This document shows, one piece after another, positions 1 through 8,011 of a stretch of DNA of 64,000 bases. Position 1 is the first letter of the stretch. Each line of letters opens with the position of its first letter. Source of the stretch: Gemmatimonas sp. (GTDB taxonomy: Bacteria; Gemmatimonadota; Gemmatimonadetes; Gemmatimonadales; Gemmatimonadaceae). The stretch spans positions 186,001 to 250,000 of the forward strand of contig JAAVWC010000001.1 in assembly GCA_023910675.1 (NCBI GenBank). The letters are read 5' to 3'. Under the pieces are notes generated by a model. It was not told the origin of the DNA, did not search any database, and saw only the letters and a program-made list of their open reading frames with translations. The position numbers were made by a program, and so were the translations under genes.

Positions 1-2324
1 TTCTCGCCACGGGTGGCATACACGAGTCGGTCGGCGTCCCGCGGGGAGAAGGCGAGCGCGGTAACCTGCACGGAACCGACGAGCACATCGACGCGAGCTG
101 GTGCATCGGCACGCCAGCGCAACACGCGTCCGTCGCTGGTGTGCAGGGCGATCGTGCTGCTATCGGCCGAACGCGCGGCGTGGAGCACGCGCGAACGCAG
201 CCGCCGCCGGGTCGTGCGGCTGGCCGTCGCCGTTGGCGAGGGCAGCGTGTACGCCTCGAGGGTACCGGTGGTATCGATGAGCAGGAGCGCCCCATTGCGG
301 GCGCGGTAGACGAACTCCACCGCCGGCGCATTCGCACTGCGCGGCACCACCGCCACCGCCCGTTGCGGTGCGCGCAGCGACGACACCGTGACTTCACCAC
401 TCATGAACGCCGTCACCACATGCGCGCTGTCGAGAATGGCGACCGCCGAAACCTGCGGCACTTCCAGCAGCGCGGCCGATCGTTCTTCGAGTCGGTGCAC
501 CGAGGCCCGCAGCGAGTCTTCCGAGAGTTCGACACCCAGAAAGCCGGCGAGCAACTGTCCGTAGGTGGGATCGGCCGCGGCGAAGCGCTGCAGAGAGGTC
601 GACAGGACCGCTTCGAGCTGCTGCTTGCGCACGGTGCTGTCGGACATGCCGACCTTGATGCGCACCGCCACGAGCGCTGCGACGAGCAACGCGGCAACGG
701 CGACGCGCGTGGTGTTCCTTCGCACGCGCGCATCGCGACTGACCTGCACGAAATGGTGCACCAGTCGAAGCGGCGCCGCGCTGTCGTCGTACCGTCCGGA
801 TACCCACGCCTCCGACGCCGGTCCGTTGAGGCGTTGTTGCGCAAGCTGCCACGCCGGGCGCGTCAGGAGCTCCACGTCGGCCCCGCGCGCATGACGCGAC
901 GCCCGATCGGCGAGTGCGTAGTACCAATCGCCGAGTGCCTGCTCTTCGTCCATCCAGGTGCGCAGGGCCAGCCATTGCCGAATGAGACAGTCGTTGGCCA
1001 GCAGATACCGCGGATTGTCCGGCTGCGCATCGTCGGCGCGACAGAGCACGTGCGTGTCGTCACGCGTGAGCGCATCGAGCAACGCCGCAAGTCGGGCCTG
1101 CGCGTCGGGGTGCGTTCCCGCGGCCACCGCGCGCAACTCGAGCCACCGCGCCGCACGCGGCGCGCGGTGCCCGCTCGCCGTCACCTGCGTGAGACGCTTG
1201 AACACCCGCGACACCATTTCGCGATCGTAGCTCCCCACTACGCGCTCGATGTCGAGCGACAGGGCGTTGTCCACCCCACCGACCTCCTCGAGGAGCGGCA
1301 CATCGAGAAGTACATCGCGCAGCACATCGCCGGTACCCGCAGACGATGTGGCGAACGCCCGTTCCCAGAGGCGTCGGAGCAGATGCTGTATGAGCGGCAG
1401 CACCTCGCTGTGCGCATCGGCGCCACGCGCATCGGCGCCACGCGCATCGGCGCCACGCGCATCGGCGCCACGGGCATCGGCGCCACGGGCCGCGGCGAAG
1501 GCGAGGAGCTGTTGCACCAGCGCTGGCGACACGCGACCGCCCAGACGTCGCGCGGGCTGCTCGATCGCCTCCGTGAGCTGCGCCGGAGACAATCGCGGCA
1601 CCAGATAGCCGTGGGCATTCACCAACTCGGCCAGCCCCGCGTACCGTGTGCACTCGGCGAGCGTGTCGGCGTGCAGCGTGAGCACGACATGGATCGGCAG
1701 CGACGGGTCGCTCGCCACGCGTTGCAGCAGCGCCACGTACGCGGCGGATTCGGCATCACGGGCACTCCGTTCGGCGGCCAGCTGCTGCTGCACCGCCCAC
1801 TCGATGTCCCCATCGTCGGGGGGCAGGCGGGTCGGACGCAGATTGGCAAAGAGCGCGTGGAACTGATCGGCGACGAGGAGCACCGGCCGCTGACCTCCGG
1901 TACTGGTGATCGCGCGTGCGCTGTACCACTCGCGTAGCGCGGTCAGCCCTTCGGCGCGCAGTCGTGCCGCAAACTGCGACACGACATCACGCGGGACGGC
2001 ACGCGCCGGTGTGTCGCTGGCCACACCAGTGGTCGCGAGCAGCGCCTGGGCGAAGTTGTCGAACGGCGCATCGCCGGGACGGGTGACAACGCAGACCCAC
2101 TCGTCCCGCCCCTGCGCCACGGCATCGGCGTTGAGCGCGGGAATGAGGCCAGCCAATACGAGCGACGAGGTCCCCGTGCCGCGGCTGCCGATGACCGGCA
2201 GACACCGTGTGCTGCGCAGCCGCTCGACCAGGGCGACGGTCTGCTCACAGCGTCCGAAGAACAATGGCGCGTCGGCCGTCTCGAACGGTCGGAAGCCAAC
2301 GTATGCAAGAGCGCGCTCGGTCAC
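1..2324 (-). CDS. nSTAND1-like NTPase / membrane / WD40 protein, 3' end outside window
   Basis: The frame is open on the minus strand from a GTG at 2324 to the window edge, giving about 774 residues with the C-terminus missing. It opens with the YVGFRPFE...LFFGR signature that begins nSTAND1 NTPase domains, followed by a P-loop-like segment at residues 46-53 (GSRGTGTS) and a Walker-B-like segment VLLVADQF near residue 150. The Walker A lysine is replaced by Thr, and the acidic pair after QF is His-Ala, so nucleotide hydrolysis is doubtful. A hydrophobic segment at about residues 536-553 should cross the membrane. The part after it (ILDSAHVV, LLIDTTG, IALHTSDGRVLRW) reads like WD40 propeller blades. 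Members of this family act as signalling or scaffold ATPases; the role here is unknown. A 33-residue leader ORF overlaps the start by GTGA. A GTG at 2366 is an alternative start. Confidence 0.75.
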   Translation of the reverse strand, partial: MTERALAYVGFRPFETADAPLFFGRCEQTVALVERLRSTRCLPVIGSRGTGTSSLVLAGLIPALNADAVAQGRDEWVCVVTRPGDAPFDNFAQALLATTGVASDTPARAVPRDVVSQFAARLRAEGLTALREWYSARAITSTGGQRPVLLVADQFHALFANLRPTRLPPDDGDIEWAVQQQLAAERSARDAESAAYVALLQRVASDPSLPIHVVLTLHADTLAECTRYAGLAELVNAHGYLVPRLSPAQLTEAIEQPARRLGGRVSPALVQQLLAFAAARGADARGADARGADARGADARGADAHSEVLPLIQHLLRRLWERAFATSSAGTGDVLRDVLLDVPLLEEVGGVDNALSLDIERVVGSYDREMVSRVFKRLTQVTASGHRAPRAARWLELRAVAAGTHPDAQARLAALLDALTRDDTHVLCRADDAQPDNPRYLLANDCLIRQWLALRTWMDEEQALGDWYYALADRASRHARGADVELLTRPAWQLAQQRLNGPASEAWVSGRYDDSAAPLRLVHHFVQVSRDARVRRNTTRVAVAALLVAALVAVRIKVGMSDSTVRKQQLEAVLSTSLQRFAAADPTYGQLLAGFLGVELSEDSLRASVHRLEERSAALLEVPQVSAVAILDSAHVVTAFMSGEVTVSSLRAPQRAVAVVPRSANAPAVEFVYRARNGALLLIDTTGTLEAYTLPSPTATASRTTRRRLRSRVLHAARSADSSTIALHTSDGRVLRWRADAPARVDVLVGSVQVTALAFSPRDADRLVYATRGE
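1411..1491 (-). repeat. 15-bp in-frame tandem repeat inside the STAND gene
   Basis: About five near-perfect copies of a 15-bp unit (core GCATCGGCGCCACG on the plus strand) lie side by side. Read on the minus strand they encode a repeated Ala-Asp-Ala-Arg-Gly block within the helical region of the STAND domain, at about residues 278-304. Copy number could vary by slippage without breaking the frame. Confidence 0.85.
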
Positions 2325-2422
2325 GCTGAATACTCGCCAGCCCTTCCAGACCGGGCAAGAGCGCACCGAACGATGCGCGATCCCGCTTCCACTGGAACCA
2401 TTGCCACGAGTGCGGCGTCCAT
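2321..2422 (-). CDS. 33-residue leader ORF upstream of the STAND gene
   Basis: This short ORF starts with ATG at 2422 and has a GGAGG-type ribosome binding site about 11 bases upstream (2435-2439). It ends in a TGA that overlaps the GTG start of the STAND gene (GTGA). The product (MDAALVAMVPVEAG...) has no recognisable domain. The NTGA overlap copies the coupling used throughout the divergent oxidase operon, so it may be a translated leader that drives reinitiation on the weakly preceded GTG. It could also be chance; no homology can be claimed. Confidence 0.35.
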   Translation of the reverse strand: MDAALVAMVPVEAGSRIVRCALARSGRAGEYSA

Positions 2423-2450
2423 ACGTGTAGCTTTCCTCCGTGGGTGAATC

Positions 2451-4130
2451 ATGAGTATGTGGGCAGGGCTGCTGGCCGTGACGTTCCTCGTCTCATGTGC
2501 CGCGCTGTTTGTCTTTATCTGGTCGATGTCGCAGGGGTTGTTCGGTCCCGAAGACCGTGCCAGCCGCGTGATTTTCGGCCGTCGTGAAGTGGGGCTGATC
2601 GAGGAGCCCGCGGCCGCGTCGGTGCAGCAGCAGGACGAGCTGCAGGACACGATGACCCGCACGGGACATACCGGGGAGTTTGCCGTGCTCTCCCCCGAGG
2701 AGGCCGACGAGCGCGCGACGCAAGACGAGTCGGGACGCTGGCCCGTGCTCCTCTGCATCGGCTTCGCCGCCCTGTGGCTGGTCGTGGCGTCCGTCTTCGG
2801 TCTGGTTGCCAGCATCAAGCTGCATTTCCCGGATTGGCTCGTGCGCGAGGCGTGGCTCACCTTCGGCCGCATTCGTCCGGCGCATCTCAACGCGGTGGCC
2901 TACGGCTGGTGCAGCCTGGCGGCCTTCGGCGTCGCGCTCTGGCTCATGCCGCGCCTGCTGCGCACCCCGCTGGTAGGTGGGCGTACCGCTGCGTTGGGCG
3001 CGACCCTCTGGGGCCTGGGGGTCACCGCCGGCCTCGTCGCCGTCCTCACGGGCCACAGCACAGGGCTCGAGTGGCTCGAGTTTCCGTGGTTCTGCGACGT
3101 GCCGCTGGTCATCGGCGGCACGCTCATGGGCGTTGCGCTGCTGCGCACCCTGCGGCGTCGCACCGTCGACCATTTGTACGTGTCGGTGTGGTACATCGCG
3201 GCGGGACTGGTGTGGCTCCCCATTCTCATCACCGTGGCGAACTGGCCGGGCCTCCATCATGGCGTGCAGCAGGCGGCGATGAACTGGTGGTACGGCCACA
3301 ACGTGCTGGGGCTCTGGTTCACCCCCATCGGCCTGGCCGCCATTTACTATTTCATTCCCAAAGTCCTCGGCAAGCCGATTCACTCGTACAACCTGTCGCT
3401 CATCGGCTTCTGGAGCCTGGCCTTCTTCTACAGCCAGGTGGGCGGACACCATCTGATTGGCGGCCCCGTGCCGGGCTGGGTGATTTCGCTGTCGATTGTG
3501 CAGAGCATGATGATGGTCATTCCCGTGCTGGCCGTCGCCATCAATCAGCACCGCACGTCGTGGACGCACCTGGGCGCGCTGCGCTATTCGCCCACGCTGC
3601 GTTTCATCGTGGTGGGCGGCATGATGTACACGCTTGCCTCCATGCAGGGCTCGATCGAGTCACTGCGCACCGTCAACACGATCACGCATTTCACACACTA
3701 TACCGTGGCCCATGCACACCTAGGGCTGTACGGGTTCTTCTCGATGGTGATGTTCGGCGCGATCTACTTCATCCTGCCGCGCGTGCTCGACTGGGAATGG
3801 CCGTCGTCGACGCTCATTCGTACCCACTTCTGGCTGGTGATCGTGGGCTTCGCGATCTACTTCGTCGGTCTGTCCATTGGCGGGTGGCTGCAGGGGCTCG
3901 CCATGCTCGACGGCAGCAAGCCGTTCATGGACAGCGTCAACATCACCAAGCCGTATCTGCTCGTGCGCTCCATTGGCGGTGCCCTCATGACGCTGGGGCA
4001 CCTGGTCTTTGCCGTGCACGTCGGACTCATGCTGCTGCGCCGTGGTGAGGCGCGCCGCGGACCGACGCTGCTGCGCCGGCAGAGCATGAACACGCCCGTG
4101 TCGTCACCCGTGCAGGGGGCGAGAACATGA
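2451..4130 (+). CDS. ccoN: cbb3-type cytochrome c oxidase subunit I with fused CcoS-like N-terminus
   Basis: This is the catalytic haem-copper subunit of a high-affinity cbb3 terminal oxidase, which reduces O2 to water at the inner membrane. Residues 1-43 form one membrane helix plus a FGPEDRASRVIF tail that resembles the separate assembly protein CcoS/FixS. A charged linker to about residue 100 then leads into a 12-helix CcoN core. Visible metal ligands are His145 (RPAHLNAVAYGW, low-spin haem), His283 (WWYGHNVLG, CuB), His333-His334 (GGHHLIG, CuB) and His421/His423 (VAHAHLG, haems). The 559-residue length exceeds plain CcoN because of the fusion. It is first in a run of five genes; its stop overlaps the next start as ATGA. 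The adjacent ccoO and ccoP-like genes make the cbb3 assignment firm. Confidence 0.92.
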   Translation: MSMWAGLLAVTFLVSCAALFVFIWSMSQGLFGPEDRASRVIFGRREVGLIEEPAAASVQQQDELQDTMTRTGHTGEFAVLSPEEADERATQDESGRWPVLLCIGFAALWLVVASVFGLVASIKLHFPDWLVREAWLTFGRIRPAHLNAVAYGWCSLAAFGVALWLMPRLLRTPLVGGRTAALGATLWGLGVTAGLVAVLTGHSTGLEWLEFPWFCDVPLVIGGTLMGVALLRTLRRRTVDHLYVSVWYIAAGLVWLPILITVANWPGLHHGVQQAAMNWWYGHNVLGLWFTPIGLAAIYYFIPKVLGKPIHSYNLSLIGFWSLAFFYSQVGGHHLIGGPVPGWVISLSIVQSMMMVIPVLAVAINQHRTSWTHLGALRYSPTLRFIVVGGMMYTLASMQGSIESLRTVNTITHFTHYTVAHAHLGLYGFFSMVMFGAIYFILPRVLDWEWPSSTLIRTHFWLVIVGFAIYFVGLSIGGWLQGLAMLDGSKPFMDSVNITKPYLLVRSIGGALMTLGHLVFAVHVGLMLLRRGEARRGPTLLRRQSMNTPVSSPVQGART

Positions 4131-4780
4131 GCACGCCGCCCACGGGACCGGGCACGCCCCCCGCCGGCGGCGCGCACGGCAACGTCGACGTCACGCGCCT
4201 CATCATCGGTGCGGTCGTCATCGTGGTCGTATCGATGATCGCGCTTGTCGCCTTGCCGTATGTCCTCACCACGCCCGGCGCGGTCACGCCATTTCCGCGC
4301 CCGTACACCGCGCAGCAGATCGCGGGGCGTCAGGTGTACATCGCCAACGGGTGCATTTACTGCCACTCGCAGCAACCACGCGATCCCGGCATTGCGCCCG
4401 ACATGCAGCGCGGATGGGGGCGTCCGTCGGTGCCCAACGACTATCGCTACGACACGCCGCACCTGCTTGGCACCATGCGTACCGGGCCCGATCTGTTCAA
4501 CATTGCGGTGCGCCAGCCAAGTGCCGATTGGCACCTGGGGCATTTGTATCAGCCGCGCGCGTATCTGCCGGGGTCGATCATGCCGGCGTACCCGTTCCTC
4601 TTCGAGCAGCGGCGAGGTCCGGCGCAGCCCGGTGAACGAGTGGTGGCATTGCCGCCGGGCATCGTCGCACCGGGTGTGCGCGTCGTCGCCACCGAAGACG
4701 CCGTCAATCTCGTCGCGTATCTGTTGTCGCTCGACCACAGCTATCCGGCACGACAGGTGGCGAAGGAGCACACACCGTGA
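4127..4780 (+). CDS. ccoO: cbb3 oxidase mono-haem cytochrome c subunit
   Basis: This membrane-anchored c-type cytochrome passes electrons to CcoN. One transmembrane helix lies at about residues 24-48 after a Pro/Gly-rich N-terminus. It is followed by the haem c motif CIYCH at 76-80 and the typical CcoO segments RGWGRPSVPNDY, LLGTMRTGPDL and PGSIMPAYPFL; the last carries the likely Met axial ligand. The 217-residue length fits FixO/CcoO. It starts at ATG 4127, overlapping the ccoN stop by four bases, and its own TGA overlaps the GTG of the next gene. This suggests strict translational coupling within the complex. Confidence 0.93.
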   Translation: MSTPPTGPGTPPAGGAHGNVDVTRLIIGAVVIVVVSMIALVALPYVLTTPGAVTPFPRPYTAQQIAGRQVYIANGCIYCHSQQPRDPGIAPDMQRGWGRPSVPNDYRYDTPHLLGTMRTGPDLFNIAVRQPSADWHLGHLYQPRAYLPGSIMPAYPFLFEQRRGPAQPGERVVALPPGIVAPGVRVVATEDAVNLVAYLLSLDHSYPARQVAKEHTP

Positions 4781-5361
4781 CGCCGGATCGCAAAGACCTG
4801 CCGCCACGGCAGCGCGAGTTCGAAGACCCCAATGAACGGGTGCGGCCGCTGCCGCGCGTACTGATCGCGGTCATTGTTGTGCTGTTGGCGTGGTCCGGGT
4901 GGTACCTCGCCACGAGCACGCCCCAGATGGACGCCACCCTCGGCGATGGACGCACCGCCGCGGGATTTGCCGCACCGAAGGCCGGAGCGCTCGATGGCGG
5001 GCAGGTCTACGCGGGCAAGTGCGCGGGCTGTCATCAGGCCACGGGCGCGGGCGTCACGGGCGTGTTTCCGCCGCTGGCCAATTCGCCCTGGGTGACGGGG
5101 AGCGAGACGCGTCTCGTGCAGATTCTGCTGCATGGCATTCAGGGGCCCATTGAGGTACTCGGCGCGACCTACAATGGCCTCATGCCTGCGTGGAAGTCGC
5201 TCTCCGACGAGGAAATCGCGGCCGTCGCCACGTACGTGCGCAGCGGCTTTGGCAACAGTGCCTCACCGGTCTCGGCCGCGACGGTGGCGGCCGAGCGCGC
5301 ACGCACGAGCACGCGCACTACGTCATGGGAAGGTGGCGCGGCGCTCGATTCCGTTCCGTGA
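4777..5361 (+). CDS. ccoP: CcoP-like membrane cytochrome c with one haem site
   Basis: This is likely the third cbb3 subunit, feeding electrons from soluble donors to CcoO. One membrane helix (about residues 28-46) follows a charged cytoplasmic N-terminus. A single class I cytochrome c domain then carries CAGCH at 82-86 and an axial Met in YNGLMPAW. Canonical CcoP has two haems and about 300 residues. This 194-residue protein has one haem, so it is a shortened CcoP or a functional substitute. The GTG start at 4777 overlaps the ccoO stop, and the TGA overlaps the GTG of the SCO gene. Confidence 0.82.
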   Translation: MTPDRKDLPPRQREFEDPNERVRPLPRVLIAVIVVLLAWSGWYLATSTPQMDATLGDGRTAAGFAAPKAGALDGGQVYAGKCAGCHQATGAGVTGVFPPLANSPWVTGSETRLVQILLHGIQGPIEVLGATYNGLMPAWKSLSDEEIAAVATYVRSGFGNSASPVSAATVAAERARTSTRTTSWEGGAALDSVP

Positions 5362-5984
5362 CCAGCGCGCCGCACTGGCAACGCCGCATGGCATCGCTGG
5401 TGCTGCTCGGCGTTGGTATCTCGGCACCGCTGGGGGCCTCGCGATGGCTTACCGCCTTCACGACCGATACGGCGCGTGCCTTGAGTGTTGCGGCGAGTCC
5501 GCCAGTGGTGCCGAACGTGGCGCTGCGCGACGCCGACAGTGTGTCGCAGCCGCTTACGGGCGACGGACGCGCCCTGATCGTGGATTTCATCGCGACGCGC
5601 TGTCATACGCTGTGCGCTGCGCAAAATGGGATATACCAGCAGCTCCAGCGTGACATCCGTGCACGCGGCCTCGCGTTACGCGTACGACTGGTGACCATTT
5701 CGTTCGACCCAGCGTGGGATACACCGCGGGTGCTGCGCTACTTCGCCATGGCCCAGCACCTCGACCGCTCGGTGTGGACGGTGCTCACGCCGCGCGACAG
5801 CACGGCACTGATGCCGTTGCTGCGGACCTTCGGCATTCGGGTCATTCACGACGGCACGGAGTTCGTGCACAACACCGCCTTGCACATCGTTGCTCCCACG
5901 GGGCGCCTGGTGGGGATCGTGCCGATCACCGACGTCGAAGACGCGCTTTCGTTGGCGGCGGCGCAGACGGGCCCCACCCCGTGA
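5358..5984 (+). CDS. SCO1/SenC family copper chaperone for oxidase assembly
   Basis: The protein is predicted to be periplasmic and membrane-anchored with a thioredoxin fold. SCO proteins deliver copper to haem-copper oxidases or keep their cysteines reduced. The GTG start at 5358 was chosen because it overlaps the preceding stop (GTGA); an open frame further upstream is the shadow of ccoP. A hydrophobic N-terminus (MASLVLLGVGISAPLG) anchors it. The copper-binding CHTLC motif (CxxxC) is at residues 82-86, and the partner His lies in the VHNTALHIV segment. It sits fourth in the oxidase operon, consistent with assembly of the CuB site in CcoN. Confidence 0.87.
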   Translation: MTSAPHWQRRMASLVLLGVGISAPLGASRWLTAFTTDTARALSVAASPPVVPNVALRDADSVSQPLTGDGRALIVDFIATRCHTLCAAQNGIYQQLQRDIRARGLALRVRLVTISFDPAWDTPRVLRYFAMAQHLDRSVWTVLTPRDSTALMPLLRTFGIRVIHDGTEFVHNTALHIVAPTGRLVGIVPITDVEDALSLAAAQTGPTP

Positions 5985-6535
5985 ATGCAGCTCGCGCCGG
6001 ACTGCTGGTCGTGGCGGCGGTATTGGTGGCCGGCGACTGGCTGATGTCGCGAATGATGTTGCACATGTTCGTACAGCTGCCGTTGCTCTTTGCGGGCGGA
6101 GTGCTGCTGGCGTTACCGCGCGAAACACCGTGGGCGCGATGGAACGTGCCCGTGTTGCCTGCGGCCGTGTTCGTGACGGGAGTGGTGATGACGTGGATGA
6201 TCCCGCGCGCGCTCGACGGGGCCATCGAGTATCCGGCCGTGAACGCCGCCAAGGTGATATCGCTGCTGTTGGCCGGCGCGGTGGGCGTACGGGCATGGGC
6301 GCGGGCGTCCGCGCTCGTCCGCACGTTCGTGGCGGGGAACAGCGTCTGGATGATGGCGTCGGTGGGCATGCTGTATCGCGATGCACCCGCGCGCCTGTGT
6401 ACCAGCTACGCGCGCAGTGAACAGCAGCAGGTGGGGATCGCGCTCATTTCGCTCACGGTGCTCGCCACGGCACTCGGACTCTGGCGACTGTCGACTCGTC
6501 GCGCTACCGGTCCTACTACCGGACCTTTGGCGTAA
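5981..6535 (+). CDS. CtaG-like polytopic membrane protein of the oxidase operon
   Basis: This 184-residue, strongly hydrophobic protein has about five predicted membrane helices. It starts at the GTG overlapping the SCO stop (GTGA at 5981). The segment MMLHMFVQLPLLFAGG resembles the HM..Q..LL pattern in caa3_CtaG oxidase assembly factors, but the match is short. Being the last gene of the oxidase cluster it is probably an assembly factor or accessory subunit. The family assignment is tentative; the membrane prediction and operon position are solid. Confidence 0.6.
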   Translation: MNAARAGLLVVAAVLVAGDWLMSRMMLHMFVQLPLLFAGGVLLALPRETPWARWNVPVLPAAVFVTGVVMTWMIPRALDGAIEYPAVNAAKVISLLLAGAVGVRAWARASALVRTFVAGNSVWMMASVGMLYRDAPARLCTSYARSEQQQVGIALISLTVLATALGLWRLSTRRATGPTTGPLA

Positions 6536-6974
6536 CGCCCGTCGACGCTGGCGTCAGTGCGAAGAAACGCGTGTCGAAGTCTGCGATTCGTCCGCGAACA
6601 TCCACCGCGACGCCTTCGGCCATCAGATTCTGCGCCTGCGTACGTCCGTTGGCGTCGAGGAACGGTCGTCCAATGGCGCCGCGGTGCGCCAGTACCCGGT
6701 GCCAAGGCACCGACGGTGGCCACGAGAGACGCGACGGCGTGACCTCGTCTGGTCTGCCCGGTAGCGTGTCGTTGGCATCAGAACGTCTCGCCAGCAGATA
6801 CGTGACGTGATGCGCTGGCACCCGCAGAAAATGGCTGATGGCCTCCACCGTCGTGATGCACCCGTGGGGGACCACACACACCACGCGGACGATGTGCTCG
6901 TTGATGCGCGTGTACTCCGCCTTCAGCGCGCACGCGTCCTGGAAGATCGTGTGAATTTCAGCGGTGTCGTACAT
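6516..6974 (-). CDS. alkyltransferase-like (ATL) DNA-binding protein, MGMT family
   Basis: The protein resembles the DNA-binding domain of O6-methylguanine-DNA methyltransferase: a VPHGCITTVEAISHFL helix-turn-helix-like segment followed by WHRVLAHRGAIGR. In methyltransferases the active site reads PCHR. Here it is PWHR, with Trp in place of the reactive Cys. That is the hallmark of ATL proteins, which bind O6-alkylguanine and flag it for nucleotide excision repair instead of removing the alkyl group. ATG 6974 gives 152 residues and overlaps the OmpH-like gene by 17 bases; a GTG at 6998 is also possible. The 3' end overlaps the convergent CtaG-like gene by 20 bases. Confidence 0.82.
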   Translation of the reverse strand: MYDTAEIHTIFQDACALKAEYTRINEHIVRVVCVVPHGCITTVEAISHFLRVPAHHVTYLLARRSDANDTLPGRPDEVTPSRLSWPPSVPWHRVLAHRGAIGRPFLDANGRTQAQNLMAEGVAVDVRGRIADFDTRFFALTPASTGVTPKVR

Positions 6975-7551
6975 CGGCGACCGGCTTCCGCAGTTCACGT
7001 AACACGAGACTGGTGAGATTGATGGACGGACTCGCTTCGAGCATCAGTCCTTCACTCGCCAGGTCGATGAGCAGATCGTATCCCTCTTTTTCGCGCACGG
7101 CCCGCACCGCCGCTCGCAGACGCTCCACCATGGGTTGGCGGAGCGTGACGTACGCGCGCTGCACGTCCTGATCGAGACGGGCGACGGTTTCCTCCACGAG
7201 CAGTTCCCGCGCGCGCAGGTTGAGGGTGACCGCTTCGCGTTCGCGCATCGACATCGTCTGCTCGAACTTGGCGAGTTCGTCAACGGCGGCACGAAGGGAG
7301 TCCTTGGCGGCTTCCAGTTTGACACGCGCCTGCGCCTGTGCCAGCGCCAGCTCCGACTCAGCGCGGCGGCGTTCGGGCATGGAATCGAGCACGACGCGCG
7401 AATCGAAGACGGCGATGCGGGTCGGGCGCAGAGCCGCGCGCGCGTCCGCCTGTTTCCCCACCGATGGGGGCGCGCCTTGTGCCGACGCCGAGGTGGTCAG
7501 GACGACCAGCGAGAGCAGGAGTGCCGCGAGGATATTTCGCACGATGTACAC
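6958..7551 (-). CDS. OmpH/Skp-like periplasmic chaperone
   Basis: This is an exported protein with a clean signal peptide (residues 1-25, ending SASAQ). A long, charged, helical body (about residues 75-150, rich in Arg, Glu and Ala) fits the coiled-coil tentacles of Skp. The entry IAVFDSRVVLDSMPER matches the start of OmpH domains, and the end (EGYDLLIDLASEGLMLEASPSINLT) matches the returning beta segment. Skp proteins hold unfolded outer-membrane proteins in the periplasm. In many genomes skp sits beside bamA and lpxD; here it is followed by the ATL gene, so the usual context is lost. Several divergent paralogues per genome are common. Confidence 0.78.
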   Translation of the reverse strand: MYIVRNILAALLLSLVVLTTSASAQGAPPSVGKQADARAALRPTRIAVFDSRVVLDSMPERRRAESELALAQAQARVKLEAAKDSLRAAVDELAKFEQTMSMREREAVTLNLRARELLVEETVARLDQDVQRAYVTLRQPMVERLRAAVRAVREKEGYDLLIDLASEGLMLEASPSINLTSLVLRELRKPVADVRHR

Positions 7552-8011
7552 GATTCGAGCCCGGAGAATGGGCCGCGGATGTCATGGCGAAAATGCACAT
7601 GAGCCACGGCACACAGGTGCCATGGTCTCGCGCGACACCGCGCACGGGCATCGCCCGTTGGCATCGCCCGTTGGCGACGCCCTCTGCGGTACGCTGACAA
7701 CCGGAGGCAGCGCCTCGTGTTGACGGTTATCAGCCCCGCGCCAGACGGCGCGGGCGGCTACTCCCCATGTTTGTGAAGCGGCCCGCGTTCCGTGCGGCCG
7801 TTTCCCTTGTACAGCATGGAAGGAGTGTAGGGACGAACGACCGCTGGCCACAAGCATAGTGTCCATCGATCCTTTCGATGAATACATGTGCTTTTCTGAA
7901 TGGAATGTCTTCGTGGGAATCAGCGCAGCAACGCGCTTGAGCAAGAGGGGCGCGACGCGTCCGGTGCTGCTGCCGACCGGCTGCCGGAATGCTCAGGGAG
8001 AGCGGAATGCT
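7552..8011. other. gene-free stretch with a GC-rich hairpin
   Basis: No reading frame here looks genuine. A stem-loop, GCCCCGCGCC (7733-7742) pairing with GGCGCGGGC (7748-7756), stands in otherwise plain sequence, with no U-tract after it on either strand. A short direct repeat (CATCGCCCGTTGG) occurs twice at about 7649-7676. The region lies upstream of the OmpH-like gene and must hold its promoter, but no confident -35/-10 pair is visible. Confidence 0.4.

Noticed and set aside
141..1937. 598-codon plus-strand open frame
   Set aside because: It is antisense to the STAND gene, extremely Arg/His-rich and lacks domain-like segments; the minus frame shows conserved NTPase and WD40 sequence.
7721..7765. 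GC-rich hairpin as a riboswitch or terminator
   Set aside because: No known riboswitch core could be matched and there is no U-tract.
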